From Chara braunii (Eukaryota > Streptophyta > Charophyceae > Charales > Characeae): a DNA stretch of 40,951 nt. This document shows positions 29,938 through 39,032 of the stretch, one piece after another. The DNA is taken from contig BFEA01000001.1 of the NCBI GenBank assembly GCA_003427395.1, positions 10,538,633-10,579,583 of the forward strand. The letters are read 5' to 3'. The notes beneath the pieces were generated by a model. It was not told where the DNA came from. It saw nothing but the letters and a program-made list of their open reading frames with translations, and did no database searches. Positions within the stretch are counted from its first letter, which is position 1, and each line of letters opens with the position of its first letter. A program made the translations under genes and the position numbers.

Positions 29938-31235
29938 TGTTACGATCCTGGCCAATTTCGAAGTACACATTCATCACAAAGAACAATGTCGTCCAGTTGC
30001 AAAAAGAAATGAATGAATTTGAGAGGAGAGAGAGGGAAAGAAGAAGAAGAAAAAGATGTACACCAGCATAGACCAATGATAATTCCCTTCTTCTTCGCCA
30101 AACACTCTCCTCCTCCTTTTCTCCTCCCCTCTTATTCAAACAATAAATAATAATAATAATAATAATGTTGAATGGTTGAACCAGAATCAATGTTTGAATC
30201 ACTCTTCTACTGCACGCACAGCATGGGGTCCACAATACCCATGGCCACCCTTCTTCTTCTGGCTGGCTACTAGGGCCTCGTCCTACAGTGCAAAGGACAA
30301 CACAAAGCAACTATGCTCTCTGCTGTTCGGGCCGCCATGCCTGACCCTGCCTTAAAGCCTTCTCGGTGTGGCGCAACCCCAACAAAGGCCTTCCAGATGC
30401 AGAAATGTGATGAAGATGGTGCCCACCATGGCCAGGTAGGTACCTCGCCACTCTCCTCCTCAGTCCTCTTCTCCCTCCTCCTCCTACCCATAGAGCTCCA
30501 CCATAGCCGAGGTGGGACCTCCCGGTCTCCTTCCTCCTAGCCGCGCTGAAGTGCCCAGTGCTCCTCCAGCCAACGCTCCAAGCAGTGTGTTGCCAAACTT
30601 GCACACCGAAGAATGAGGAGGAACACTTTGCTCCTCATGGACATATAGCAACCTACTTGCCTCTTGGGCGGCGACTTCCTAGGTCGCGCAGCCTCCAAGC
30701 AACCGGTACCTCCTCCCTTTCCGAGGGAAACATCATTGCAGACTTTGATATTGTCCGTACAGGCCCTAGACTCAGACTGGATGGACTGGTACCCGCCTAG
30801 ACCTAGCCTGCAACTACTAGGCCTCTACAAATGCCAACTTTTGTCTTCTTCTGTTCGGCCTCGAGTACCCGACACATTTACTTCTACTTGGTGTGGTACT
30901 GGCCTACCTGCTACTTGAGTGTTTTTCCGCTGCTCTAAGTGTCACGGGCCTCTTGCCCCCCCACTTTAGTGTTTTCCCCCGCTGCAACCCTCAATGTCAC
31001 GGCCACAGGTAAGTACCAGCCCTACGGGCCTCCCAAACAAGTACCCTTGCAGGTCACACACACACACTCAGGCCGACAAGCACTCAGACAGGCACGCAGG
31101 TCACCGAGCATGCACACACACACACAAGACTTAGGAAACTTCGCAGAATGCGAGAATCTCAGCAAGGCATCCATTCCATCGGCAGAACTCATAAATCAAC
31201 AGTGTTCTCAGTCTGTGTTATGGCCGGTCATTACA
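29938..31235. mobile_element. solo-LTR-like insertion in E2 (1,298 bp)
   Basis: The insert begins TGTTACGATCC and ends GGTCATTACA (TG...CA) and is flanked by TCTC on both sides. Removing the insert and one TCTC rejoins the E2 frame as VVEREIKHRIE on the minus strand, which matches VVERETKHRIE in E3. It contains (TAA)n, CA-rich and GA-rich stretches but no gag or pol, so it is best read as a solo LTR left by recombination. A short non-autonomous element is possible. Orientation is not settled. Confidence 0.82.
30140..30166. repeat. (TAA)n microsatellite
   Basis: A run of AATAAT units inside the solo-LTR-like insertion. Confidence 0.8.
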
Positions 31236-31860
31236 TCTCTTTCTACTACACCAATAGGGGCCTCTCCCCCGTAGGCGAACTCTTTCAACAGACTCTCTAC
31301 TTGCGGCAGTGTCACCTCTTCTTCCTTCTTCTCCTCGCTGACCGGTTTAACAGAGGCAACAAAAACTTGGTGAACTAAGTTCTCTTTGGCTACATGCCTG
31401 GTCAACGCAGGGCCACTCATGCAACATAAGGACAAACTAGACCCTACTCCAAACCCATGGAGTAACCGCATCTTCTTCTTTCCCCCTTCGGGACTGGGTA
31501 GCCAGCACTTTGTGCTCGCCCATCTTCACATCGGCGTACATGGCGTTTCTCCAATCCGTCCTTAGGATAAGGTCAAAGGGTAGGTTCTCCTCCACTAGAA
31601 GGGTCAGGGAATGCAACACTTTCTCAACTTTCTTGCCTCCCTCCAACTGAAAATATGCCTTAACCCCCTCCACATACTCTTCTACTCTCATCTCACAATT
31701 ATCTGCCAATTTACTCACTACCGACTCGCTCAACTTCTGCACCTTCATGCTGAGATGCAACTTCCTCAATCGCTTTAGACTAATATAGTTACGTGACGAT
31801 CCACTATGGACTAACGCGCCTGCTCGCGTCCGACTACTCTGTACATGCCTATGCCTTCGA
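31208..31860 (-). pseudogene. E2 protease and linker
   Basis: From about 31820 leftward the minus strand reads ALVHSGSSRNYISLKRLRKL, where the retropepsin Asp-Ser-Gly is His-Ser-Gly (CAT, complement of 31806-31808). Next come VSKLADNCEMRVEEYVEGVKA, LTLLVEENLPFDLILRTDW (GTDW-type block) and GEHKVLATQSRRGK. A frameshift near 31450 leads into LSLCCMSGPALTRHVAKENLVHQVFVASVKPVSEEKKEEE and GVVERD, where the solo LTR interrupts. The protease is inactive by loss of the catalytic Asp. Confidence 0.8.
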
Positions 31861-32560
31861 GGGGACCACCTAGAGAGACCCTAGTGCAAGTAGTCTCTGG
31901 ACAACTATCTCGGTGCGGGGGCACATTAGCCTCTACTGTTGGGACCTTCAGATAGGATGTTACATGTTCCACGCGCGCTTCTACCTATCCATCTAGGTCT
32001 GAAGTCCCAGTAGAAGCAGCTGCAACTCCTACCAGCCATTCCCATTTGGGTTCCGAATATCCGAACAAAAGGGAATGATGTGGTTGGGGTCCCGCAGCTT
32101 TAATGTTAAGGGCCATCCATGGCTCACACGCAGCTTTACCGGGGTGCCATGGGTACCCGCGACCCCTACCCATACGGTTGTCGTTTACAAGGGCATATTG
32201 CCCCTTCCTCCTCCATGGGAGGCAAAACCCCGATCGCCCTGCGGGGATCCTTGACCCCTACCACCCCAAGGGGAGCACCCTTCGCCCCCATTCCCCTGAA
32301 CGGCCTGTCCACATCCTCCTCTACCACAGCATCCTCTGCCTTGGCCGCCTTTACTACACCCTCCTCCACGGGCCGCAACAGCCGCATAGTCACCTCCCAG
32401 TTGCAGCACGCCAGTTGGTTGAAGTGCAATGTGAGCCTCTCCCTGGGCTCCTTCCAGAAACAGCAGCTGCGTCAAGCTGTTGAGCCCAGGGCCGGGTGGT
32501 TGCACCCTGGGCACATGCAATGTGAGGCCGACATATCACGAAGTTGCCGCGGGTGAATCA
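31861..32560 (-). pseudogene. E2 gag C-terminal part (Gly/Arg-rich, knuckle remnant)
   Basis: The minus strand from 32520 encodes a Gly/Arg/Gln-rich segment (VAARGGGCSKGGQGRGCCGRGG...) equivalent to the RG-rich segment of the E3 gag. In another frame from 32173 comes GRGRGYPWHPGKAACEPWMALNI, then, shifted, LKLRDPNHIIPFC, a zinc-knuckle remnant in which the first two Cys are lost. The capsid-like part upstream is absent. At its place the dispersed repeat copy B begins. Confidence 0.65.
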
Positions 32561-32624
32561 GAACATAGCATTGTCGTCACACAGGCCTAGCGAGCCAATG
32601 AGAATACGACGAACACTTGGAGCC

Positions 32625-33200
32625 TGGAGGCTGCCTGGACGTGCCCTACCAGAAAGGGCCCAGGCCCCCAACTGGTGGACAGGGCCTGGACGCGGACACT
32701 GGGGCCCGACTGGAAGCTACTAGGAGCTTCCTCAGCCAGGCCATCGCAGCCAAACAGAGGCAGCGACTTCCATATAGGAAGGTTGCTGGCCAGAGGCTGG
32801 CATTTTGGCCTAGGCAGGCGATGCGGACACGCTACTGCGTTGCTGCACAAGTGTCTGCATGCGCGCTGTTGGCTGGGGCGCATGCGGGCGCTATGAGGTG
32901 AGAGGGGCGCTGCAGGGCAGCGCGCGCACGACATCCATAGCCGGGCTGCAGGGGCGCGATGCGGGTGATGGGCGAAGGTGGTCTTCGGGTAGGAGGCGCA
33001 TGAGGTGTGGGGTCCAAGGGATGATGAGGGGAGGAGAGAGTACGTACCTGGTGTATGTGGGAGGTCGGCATTGGTGTTGACGTCATGCACATTGGTCTTC
33101 AACGTCGGAGTGATCCTGTTGCCAGGATGTAGATAGGCTAGATAGGCTCAGTAGAGTAGGCTGGGCGCTGGGCGCCAAACAAAGAAGAGTAACATTGGAT
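32625..33200 (+). repeat. dispersed repeat, copy B
   Basis: This is the counterpart of copy A (15630-16215) in the same orientation, sharing the ordered blocks listed there, including GTGGTCTTCGGG near 32980, GTTGACGTCA near 33077 and TGTAGATAGGCTAGATAGG near 33128. It adjoins the truncated gag of E2. Confidence 0.6.
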
Positions 33201-33517
33201 ACTGTGTTGGTGGGGCCTGAGGGCGATAACATTGGCACACTCCAAAGTATCTGAAACTGCCAACTTTTCATCTTGAGTGAGGTATTTTGCACTAGATTGC
33301 CATACTGATAGTGTAACGAGAGCAGGTTAACGGAGGCTCAAAATTTCAGACGAGGTGGTCCTCGCAAATTCACACAGGATTTCCCGTGTCCCATGCTACT
33401 TGGGTTAGAGCTAAAGCTTGTGTTGCTTTCGACTACTGGACTTTCACCGTCTAGGGTGCAGAATTCAACTGCTCCATCTAGCAAACTTCGACTTACAAAC
33501 ACTCTCCCATAACCTCG
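33201..33517. other. non-coding stretch, no gene recognised
   Basis: About 300 bases between the dispersed repeat and the hairpin. No domain, repeat or RNA signature was seen. Confidence 0.4.
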
Positions 33518-33540
33518 CTTACTCTTGTAATACTTCCTCC

Positions 33541-33943
33541 CTTACTCTTGTAATACTTTCTGGAAAAGATAAGTTGCGCTACCTGGTCTTCATCTCTCTA
33601 GTCTCCAGTGTGAATTTCGTGTGAACTCATACATGCATGTGGTGTGAATATGTGCACTCACTGGTGTTGAACTAGGAGGTTTATTGCAGTATGGTCTACA
33701 CTCTATGAATTGGGGGCAAGTTTGGTTAAAATGACCCTTGGGTAAAAGGAGGTTAACCAAACTTGCCCCCAATTCATAGAGTGTAGACCATACTGCAATG
33801 AACCTCCTAGTTCAACAACAGTGAGTGCACATATTCACACCACATGCATGTATGAGTTCACACGAAATTCACACTGGAGACCAGAGAGATGAAGACCAGG
33901 TAGCGCAACTTATCTTTTCCAGAAAGTATTACAAGAGCAATAA
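33541..33943. repeat. large hairpin: about 190 bp inverted-repeat arms, 23 bp loop
   Basis: The left arm 33541-33729 and right arm 33753-33943 are inverse complements with only a few mismatches by eye (for example GGTTTATTGCAG against GGTTCATTGCAG, and ACTGGTGTTG against ACTGTTGTTG) and a small indel at the outer end. The loop is 33730-33752. A 23 bp tandem duplication (CTTACTCTTGTAATACTT) abuts the left arm at 33518. It could be a fold-back transposon, a MITE, or a hairpin-RNA locus. A transcript in either direction would form a ~190 bp duplex. Confidence 0.93.
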
Positions 33944-33944
33944 G

Positions 33945-34780
33945 AGTTGAAGTCGCCATCGCTCATCAGTGCGTGCCCATAGGTAACCAATAATCAGCAT
34001 AAACTCTCAGGTAAGTATCTCCTCCCCTCTGCTCTTCCCTCTTATGTATCTCTCCACCTTGCTGGTCTTCTCCCTAGCTATGTCCTCGTTGTGTCTTCTC
34101 TCCCTACATGCACTCACACTCACTATCTACTACTTCATGGATCTACTCTAAATACACCCACTGTTAACTCTACTAACCCCTCTGGAGTCTACTACTAACA
34201 ACTAGCACTAACACTTCTGCACTCGCGCAACTATGGCTGCCTTCTCCCTGCCAGCACTATCTTCCTCTCTCTCCCTCACTTAGTGCAACACTCTGGCCTC
34301 AGCGCTCTGCTCTTCACTTCAGCGCACAAGTGCACCAGCACTTCCACACTTTTTGCGAATGAGCAATCTCCCCGAATGTGAGGCTGGCCAGTCCTTTTGT
34401 AGTCTTGGTTTGCACTTCAACTCGTGCCAGCCTCTGTTTCTTGGGTCCTGACTGCTTCCACTACCACATCCCCACGGCCTATCTGCTTCTGAACGTCAAG
34501 GCCTTGAACCTTCCCAGATTTCCATTGGACTGCTGTGCTTGGGCCTTTGAGTCATGACTTTTCACTTGTGAACATGACTGTTGACTGTGGACAGTGACTC
34601 CTGCCTGTGGGTCATGACTTTTGCCTGTGATACTGCCTTTTTACTCCGGGGATGTGACTCTACAATATGACTTTTCATTAGGAAACGCGACTCCTGGCTT
34701 TGAGACATGACTCTTGCTTGGTGAATCTGCCTGTCACTCGTGGATCCGAGTTTGGGGTCTGAATCGTGGAAGGCCTTTCA
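33945..34780 (-). repeat. E3 3' LTR (left end unknown)
   Basis: The LTR starts on the minus strand at 34780 (TGAAAGGCC) after the junction block. About 34550-34740 is a degenerate tandem array of CATGACTTTTGCCTGTGA-like units of 36-38 bp. No matching 5' LTR is inside the window, so the end is not defined. It may lie anywhere left of about 34300. Confidence 0.5.
34550..34740. repeat. degenerate tandem repeat of TCATGACTTTT-type units
   Basis: Motifs such as GTCATGACTTTT, GTGACTCCTGCCTGTG and ACATGACTCTTGC recur four to five times at roughly 36-38 bp spacing inside the E3 LTR. Confidence 0.55.
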
Positions 34781-34812
34781 GTCTCGCCGGCCTAATTTCG
34801 AGGTCCTCCGAG
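34781..34812 (-). other. E3 pol-LTR junction block
   Basis: On the minus strand GGACCTCGAAATTAGGCC is followed by GGCGAGAC and the LTR TG (34780). The position is equivalent to the E1 and E2 blocks. The terminal purine tract is weak here. Confidence 0.6.
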
Positions 34813-34825
34813 AAAATAACCGATT

Positions 34826-35857
34826 TTATCTATCCACTATGTTAACTCCTCTCTTAGCTCTTTCATAGAATGACACAATATGCGGTGCTGTTGCCATTAG
34901 TTCATCTCTCATGAACCAGTGATCTTCTGTAGGTTCTTGATAGGCAATATATTGTCGCTGCGGTCTACCCCTGCGTCCAGATCTATAAACATCTTCCCCA
35001 ACAATTCTATCCACATCATACTTACCATCCGTATCAGGGGGAATCATAGATCTGCGTGATGGAAACATGTCATTACTAACGCAAGGCAATAACTTTGAAG
35101 CGTGGAACACCGAATACGTGTGCAAATGTGGAGGAATCTCAACAACATAGGAAGGACCATCAACATCACCTATCACATCAAGAATCTGCCAGGGTCCTTG
35201 ATAAGCAGGTAATAACTTCTGAGAAATGTTCTCCTCAGGGAGAAACTTTTTTGATTTCACCCAGACTAGATCACCTACACCAAATTGCGAAGGTCTACGA
35301 TGTTTGTTAGCCTGTTCTATCATTTGATGTTGTGCCTTACTAATGTTCGTTTTAACTTTTTCCAGGTCTTTCTGATATTGGACAACAAATTCTCTGTTTC
35401 CTGGCGAAAGTCTCTGTTCTTGATTAGGGTTTAGACAGTCAATGGGTCTACGAGGGCGCCATCCTAGATGTAGTTCAATAGGCGTTCTTGATGTAGCTAG
35501 ATGCACAGAGTTGTTATAGGCGCTTGCAACTTTTGGCAGATGTTCATCCCAGTCAATCTGATCTGGCCGGATGTACATGCGCAGCACTTGCTGCAGCAGC
35601 TTATTCATCTGCTCAGTTTGTCCGTTTGTCTCAGGGTGTCTACCTGAAGACATAGTCAGTTTGGACCCGTATACCTTCATTAGTTGCTGCCACTTCTCTC
35701 CTGTGAATAGCGAATCCCTATCACTTACAATAGTCAAGGGATGCCCAAAATCCTTCACCCAATGATTAAAGAATTCCCTAATCACCAATTCAGTTCTTGC
35801 TTTTCCAGGAAGTGGAACAAACACAACAAACTTGCTAAACCGGTCCACTATAACCAT
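34826..35857 (-). pseudogene. E3 integrase core, C-terminus and chromodomain-like tail
   Basis: This open frame of 343 codons has no internal stop. Core: VIVDRFSKFVVFVPL, LTIVSDRDSLFTGEKW (catalytic Asp) and HPETNGQTEQMNKLL (catalytic Glu). The middle has LPKVASAYNNSVHLATSRTP and QMIEQANKHRRPSQFGVGDLVWVKSK. The SH3-like and tail region is QKLLPAYQGPWQILDVIGD, HLHTYSVFHASKLLP, SMIPPDTDGKYDVD, GRRGRPQRQYIAYQEPTED and APHIVSFYERAKRG. The first core Asp lies upstream in another frame (near 35905), so a frameshift near 35850 separates finger and core. The first Met here is inside the core, not a true start. It strand-transfers the cDNA into the genome. Confidence 0.87.
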
Positions 35858-36375
35858 AACCCGACTCTTTCCGTTCCTGCTCCTTTATCTTAGTGTTCAT
35901 AAAGTCTATAGACACGGAGTCTCCGGGTCCCGACGGAATAGGTAGCAGTCTAAGTAATCCAAGGGGAGGTTGTGTGAAACTTTTGTTCCTTTGACAAACC
36001 CGACAACCTTGCACATAGGAAATACAATCATGTTTCATTCCTGGCCACATATAGGAGCATAGGAGGTTAGCATAAGTTTTCCTCCAACCGAAGTGCCCCA
36101 CATCTGTTTTTTCAAACAACAGTCCCTATGTTACTCTATAGTCCGGGACTTCGTGAGTTGTCGTCTGCACCTTGCCAATCAACTGGCTATAGACTGGATC
36201 ACTTGTGTAGGCAGACTTAATTTTTTCCTGCAATTACTGGTGCTTGCTTCTAAGTATGTGACAATAAAACCGAAAAAGTCAGCACTTCGACTCAGTGCGT
36301 CAACGACAACATTGTACTTGCCCTTTATTGGCTTCAATTCACAGTCAAACCGATCAATCTCCCCAACCCACCTGG
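35835..36375 (-). pseudogene. E3 integrase zinc finger and RNase H end
   Basis: From about 36375 leftward the RNase H tail reads EIDRFDCELKPIKGKYNVVVDALS (final catalytic Asp kept). A linker with stops follows, then FEKTDVGHFGWRKTYANLL, YMWPGMKHDCI and GCRVCQRNKSF, the H2C2 finger (the first His may be lost in a small deletion at DVGHFG, because relatives read ECHDTEGHFG). The end PPLGLLRLLPIPSGPGDSVSIDFMNT carries the first DDE Asp. Confidence 0.78.
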
Positions 36376-37017
36376 TCAGTCAGGTGTCATCTGGGCCTGG
36401 GTTTTAAGCCAGCGAAGTGTCTCATGATCCGAGTACACTTTAAAATGGCGTCCTAGCAGATAATGTCGCCAGTGATTCAGTGCTTCCCTCAGAGCAAACA
36501 GCTCTCTCTCATAGGTAGAAGCGGCGACCTTTTCGCTAGGTAGTCTACAAGACATAAACTCTACAGGTTTGTACCCATTTCCATCGTCTTGCTGGAGTAC
36601 AGCACCAATCCCATATTCACTGGCGTCAGTGGTTACGATAAAAGGCAGAGATGGGTCTGTAACTTTCAACATCGGATAGTTAATCAAACACTTTTTTAAA
36701 CGCTTGAAGGACGCGGTACAATCCTGATCCCATTTCCAGACTGTTTCTTTCTTTAGCAATCTGCGCAATGGGGCAGCGATTACCGTAAAGTTCCAAACGA
36801 ACTTGCGGTAGTAGTTGGCCAGACCAAGAAACGACCGCAGTTCCGTCAACGTGCGCGGGTTGGACCAATCCCTAATGGCTGCAATCTTAGCATCTTCCGG
36901 TTTAATCCCATCACCGTCTACCATATGTCCCAAGTAAAGGACCTGACGGTTTGCCCACTCACATCTTAAACTTCGCCTCTCGCAATTTATTAAGCACAAT
37001 TCGAAGGTGCTCCTCAT
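36376..37017 (-). pseudogene. E3 RT thumb and RNase H
   Basis: A continuous frame follows a shift near 36960: [84 protein letters not shown] (RNase H Asp intact), EFMSCRLPSEKVAASTYERELFAL (Glu intact) and FKVYSDHETLRWLKTQAQ (Asp intact), then a stop at 36376-36378. This is the only copy in the window with an intact RNase H signature. The region before codon 15 belongs to another frame and is a chance extension. Confidence 0.86.
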
Positions 37018-37737
37018 GCTCTTCCAGGCACCTGCTAAAAATCAGTATATCATCTAAATAAACAACAACAAATTTATCAAGCCAATCACGAAACAACTCA
37101 TTCATACATCTCTGGAAGGTTGCAGGGGCATTAGTCAANCCAAACGGCATCACCACAAACTCATAGTGGGCATATCTCGTTCGGAAAGCCGTTTTGTGCC
37201 GATCCTCGAGCAATACCTCAATCTAATGGTATCCCGACTTCAGATGAATCTTACAGAAGTACTTACAACCCTGAACTCTATCCAGGAGATCATCTATTCG
37301 TGGTAACGGTTCCACATTCTTAACGGTTATCGCATTAAGTCCCTTATAGTCTATGCACATTCGTAGTTCGCCACCCTTCTTTGGTACAAACAAGACTGGT
37401 GCACCGATGGCGAGGAACTTGGTTTAATCCACCCCTTCTCAAGCAACTCATCTAATTGCTTTCGCAGCTCTTCCAATTTTTTTGGAGACATCCTATAGAT
37501 AGGGCCCTTGGGAATCCGACTACCGGGTTCTAGCTCAATCCGGTGCTTGGTTTCTCTCTCAACCACTCCACTTGGGTCCTCTCCAACATCAGCGAACTCA
37601 ACAAGCAAATTGTGCACATTGGGTGGTTTCGGCTCTTCCCCTTTCTTTTCTTCACTCACCGGGCGCACATATGCAACAAACACTTGGTCGGCGAGGTCGT
37701 TCTTGACTACATGTTGGCGGAACACCAGGGCACTCAT
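36959..37737 (-). pseudogene. E3 reverse transcriptase
   Basis: It starts with SEEKKGEEPKPP, HNLLVEFADVGEDPSG, VVERETKHRIELEPGS, KGPIYRMSPKKLEELRKQL and [13 protein letters not shown] frameshift near 37408 (PFGAPVLFV expected) leads to [13 protein letters not shown] and [15 protein letters not shown]. Motif A is KIHLKSGYH, with Asp replaced by His (CAT, complement of 37244-37246), followed by TAG (37223-37225) where Gln is expected. Then HKTAFRTRYAHYEFVVMPF, an undetermined residue at the N at 37139, [16 protein letters not shown] and [13 protein letters not shown], motif C intact. A frameshift follows near 36960. Confidence 0.86.
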
Positions 37738-38196
37738 GCAACAAAGGGATAGGCTATTCTCTATGCCAGATGCATGGTAAAGTCAAATTTTCTTCTTTCC
37801 ACTTGTAGGACTAGGCAAACAACACTCATGCTCACCCAGTTTCACATCTGCATTGGCGGCCTCACCCTAGTCAGTTCCTAGAATCATGTCAAAAGGGAGA
37901 CTGTCCTCCACTAAGAGTGTCAAGGAGTGCAGTACACGTTCCACCTTTCCCCCTTCCTCCAACCGAAATTATGCCCTAACCCCTTCAACATAACTATCTA
38001 CTATCATTTCCCTATTGTCGGCTAACTTGCTTACGATAGGCTGATCTAACTTTTGAACTTTCAGCCCTAGGCGCATCTTCTGCAGCCCTTTCTTGCTAAT
38101 ATAACTGCGCGTTGACCCACTGTCCACTCGTGCGCTAACCCAGACTCCTGTGACCTCTACGTCTGCAATTATTAACAGCCCTTTCCTTTTCTTCAT
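37738..38196 (-). pseudogene. E3 aspartic protease
   Basis: Retropepsin: ARVDSGSTRSYISKKGL (Asp-Ser-Gly intact), LGLKVQKLDQPIVSKLADNREM and YVEGVRA, then a stop at 37969-37971. The continuation RLEEGGKVERVLHSLTLLV, SLPFDMILGTD and TAG (37867-37869, Trp expected), then GEAANADVKLGEHECCL, is visible. The first Met is a continuation point, since an upstream frame joins gag. It processes the gag-pol polyprotein. Confidence 0.83.
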
Positions 38197-38426
38197 TTCG
38201 GCCCAAGTGCGGTGACGAGTGATCAGTTCATCACCTATGCTTGTGAGGGAACCACCTAAAGAAGTCCTAACACAAGCAACTTCTGGCAGCTAACTAGGTG
38301 GGGGCCATCTACCGTCTCAGTCTCTGCCATTGGGGCCTCTGGATGGGAGGTTAACAGTCTGCTTGCGTCCAGAGTCCCTGTAGAGGCAACTGCAACCTCT
38401 ACTGGCCGTTCCATTTTGGGTACCTT

Positions 38427-39032
38427 TTATTCAGGACAGAAAGGAACAATGTGGTTGGGGTCACCCCATTTGAAGCATTGACCGGCCTTACGACGCTCTT
38501 CCCATACTTTTCCGTCTATACCCATTTCCAACCAAGGTTTGCCTTCAGCTATATCTGGGTGTTCCGGGTATGGCCGTCTACCTCTACCTCTTCCCCCTGT
38601 GGAGTAGGAACCTCTTCCACCTTGCGAGGGACCATTACCCCTACCTCCCACATAGTAGCTTCCTTCGCCACTACCCCTCTGGGCGGCGGGTCCTCTTCCT
38701 CCACCTCGACCGCGGTCTCCTGTTCCTCTACCACGGTCTCTTCCTCCTTGTAGCCCTCCCCCGCGGGCTGCAACAACCACATAGTCCGCCCCCCGGGGTA
38801 AGTGACTATTGCTTCCTTCCTCTAACCCATAGTCTATCTGGTCATAGGTGAGTGACTCTACCCCTCCTTCGAAGGTGACCAGTAAGTTGTCTTTGCCTGC
38901 TATATTTCCCGAGATTGTTCGGTCTTTCCACTTCTTTCCAGCTTGCGGGTCTTTCCAATAGTGGCAATATTGTGCCCCTTGCAGAAAGCCAGCATGATCT
39001 ACAACGATTTTACTGTACTTCTCATATGTCAT
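38427..39032 (-). pseudogene. E3 gag C-terminal part (RG-rich, zinc knuckle)
   Basis: After a capsid-linker (KYSKIVVDHAGFLQGAQYCHYWKD, KKWKDRTISGNIAGK) come a Gly/Arg-rich stretch (RGGGLQGGRDRGRGTGDRGRGG...) and the knuckle CFKWGDPNHIVPFC. The second Cys of CX2CX4HX4C is Trp here. The RG-rich region plus knuckle would bind RNA. It is equivalent to the E2 remnant at 32560-31985 and the E1 segment near 21250-21640. Confidence 0.8.

Larger units (their letters stand above)
26707..32560 (-). mobile_element. Ty3/gypsy element E2 (minus strand), interrupted
   Basis: Minus-strand order from right to left is gag RG-rich region and knuckle remnant (32560-31985), protease (about 31850-31437), linker and RT split by a 1.3 kb insertion (29938-31235), RT (29930-29233), RNase H (about 29100-28650), H2C2 finger and integrase (about 28440-27283), and the pol tail to about 27150. 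A purine tract (27108-27118) and an LTR-like start (27107) follow. The left LTR end at about 26707 is only a guess. The capsid-like gag and the 5' LTR are missing. The protease Asp, both RT motif Asp positions and RNase H are altered. Confidence 0.85.

Noticed and set aside
30311-30604. Frames inside the solo-LTR insertion
   Set aside because: No domain and no continuity with gag or pol, so they are treated as chance.
32103-33102. Several open frames on both strands near 32-33 kb
   Set aside because: GC-rich shadow frames over the gag RG region and the dispersed repeat, with no domain visible.
33960-33990. CTGATGA on the minus strand near 33965
   Set aside because: No GAAA box, no helix II or helix III partners.
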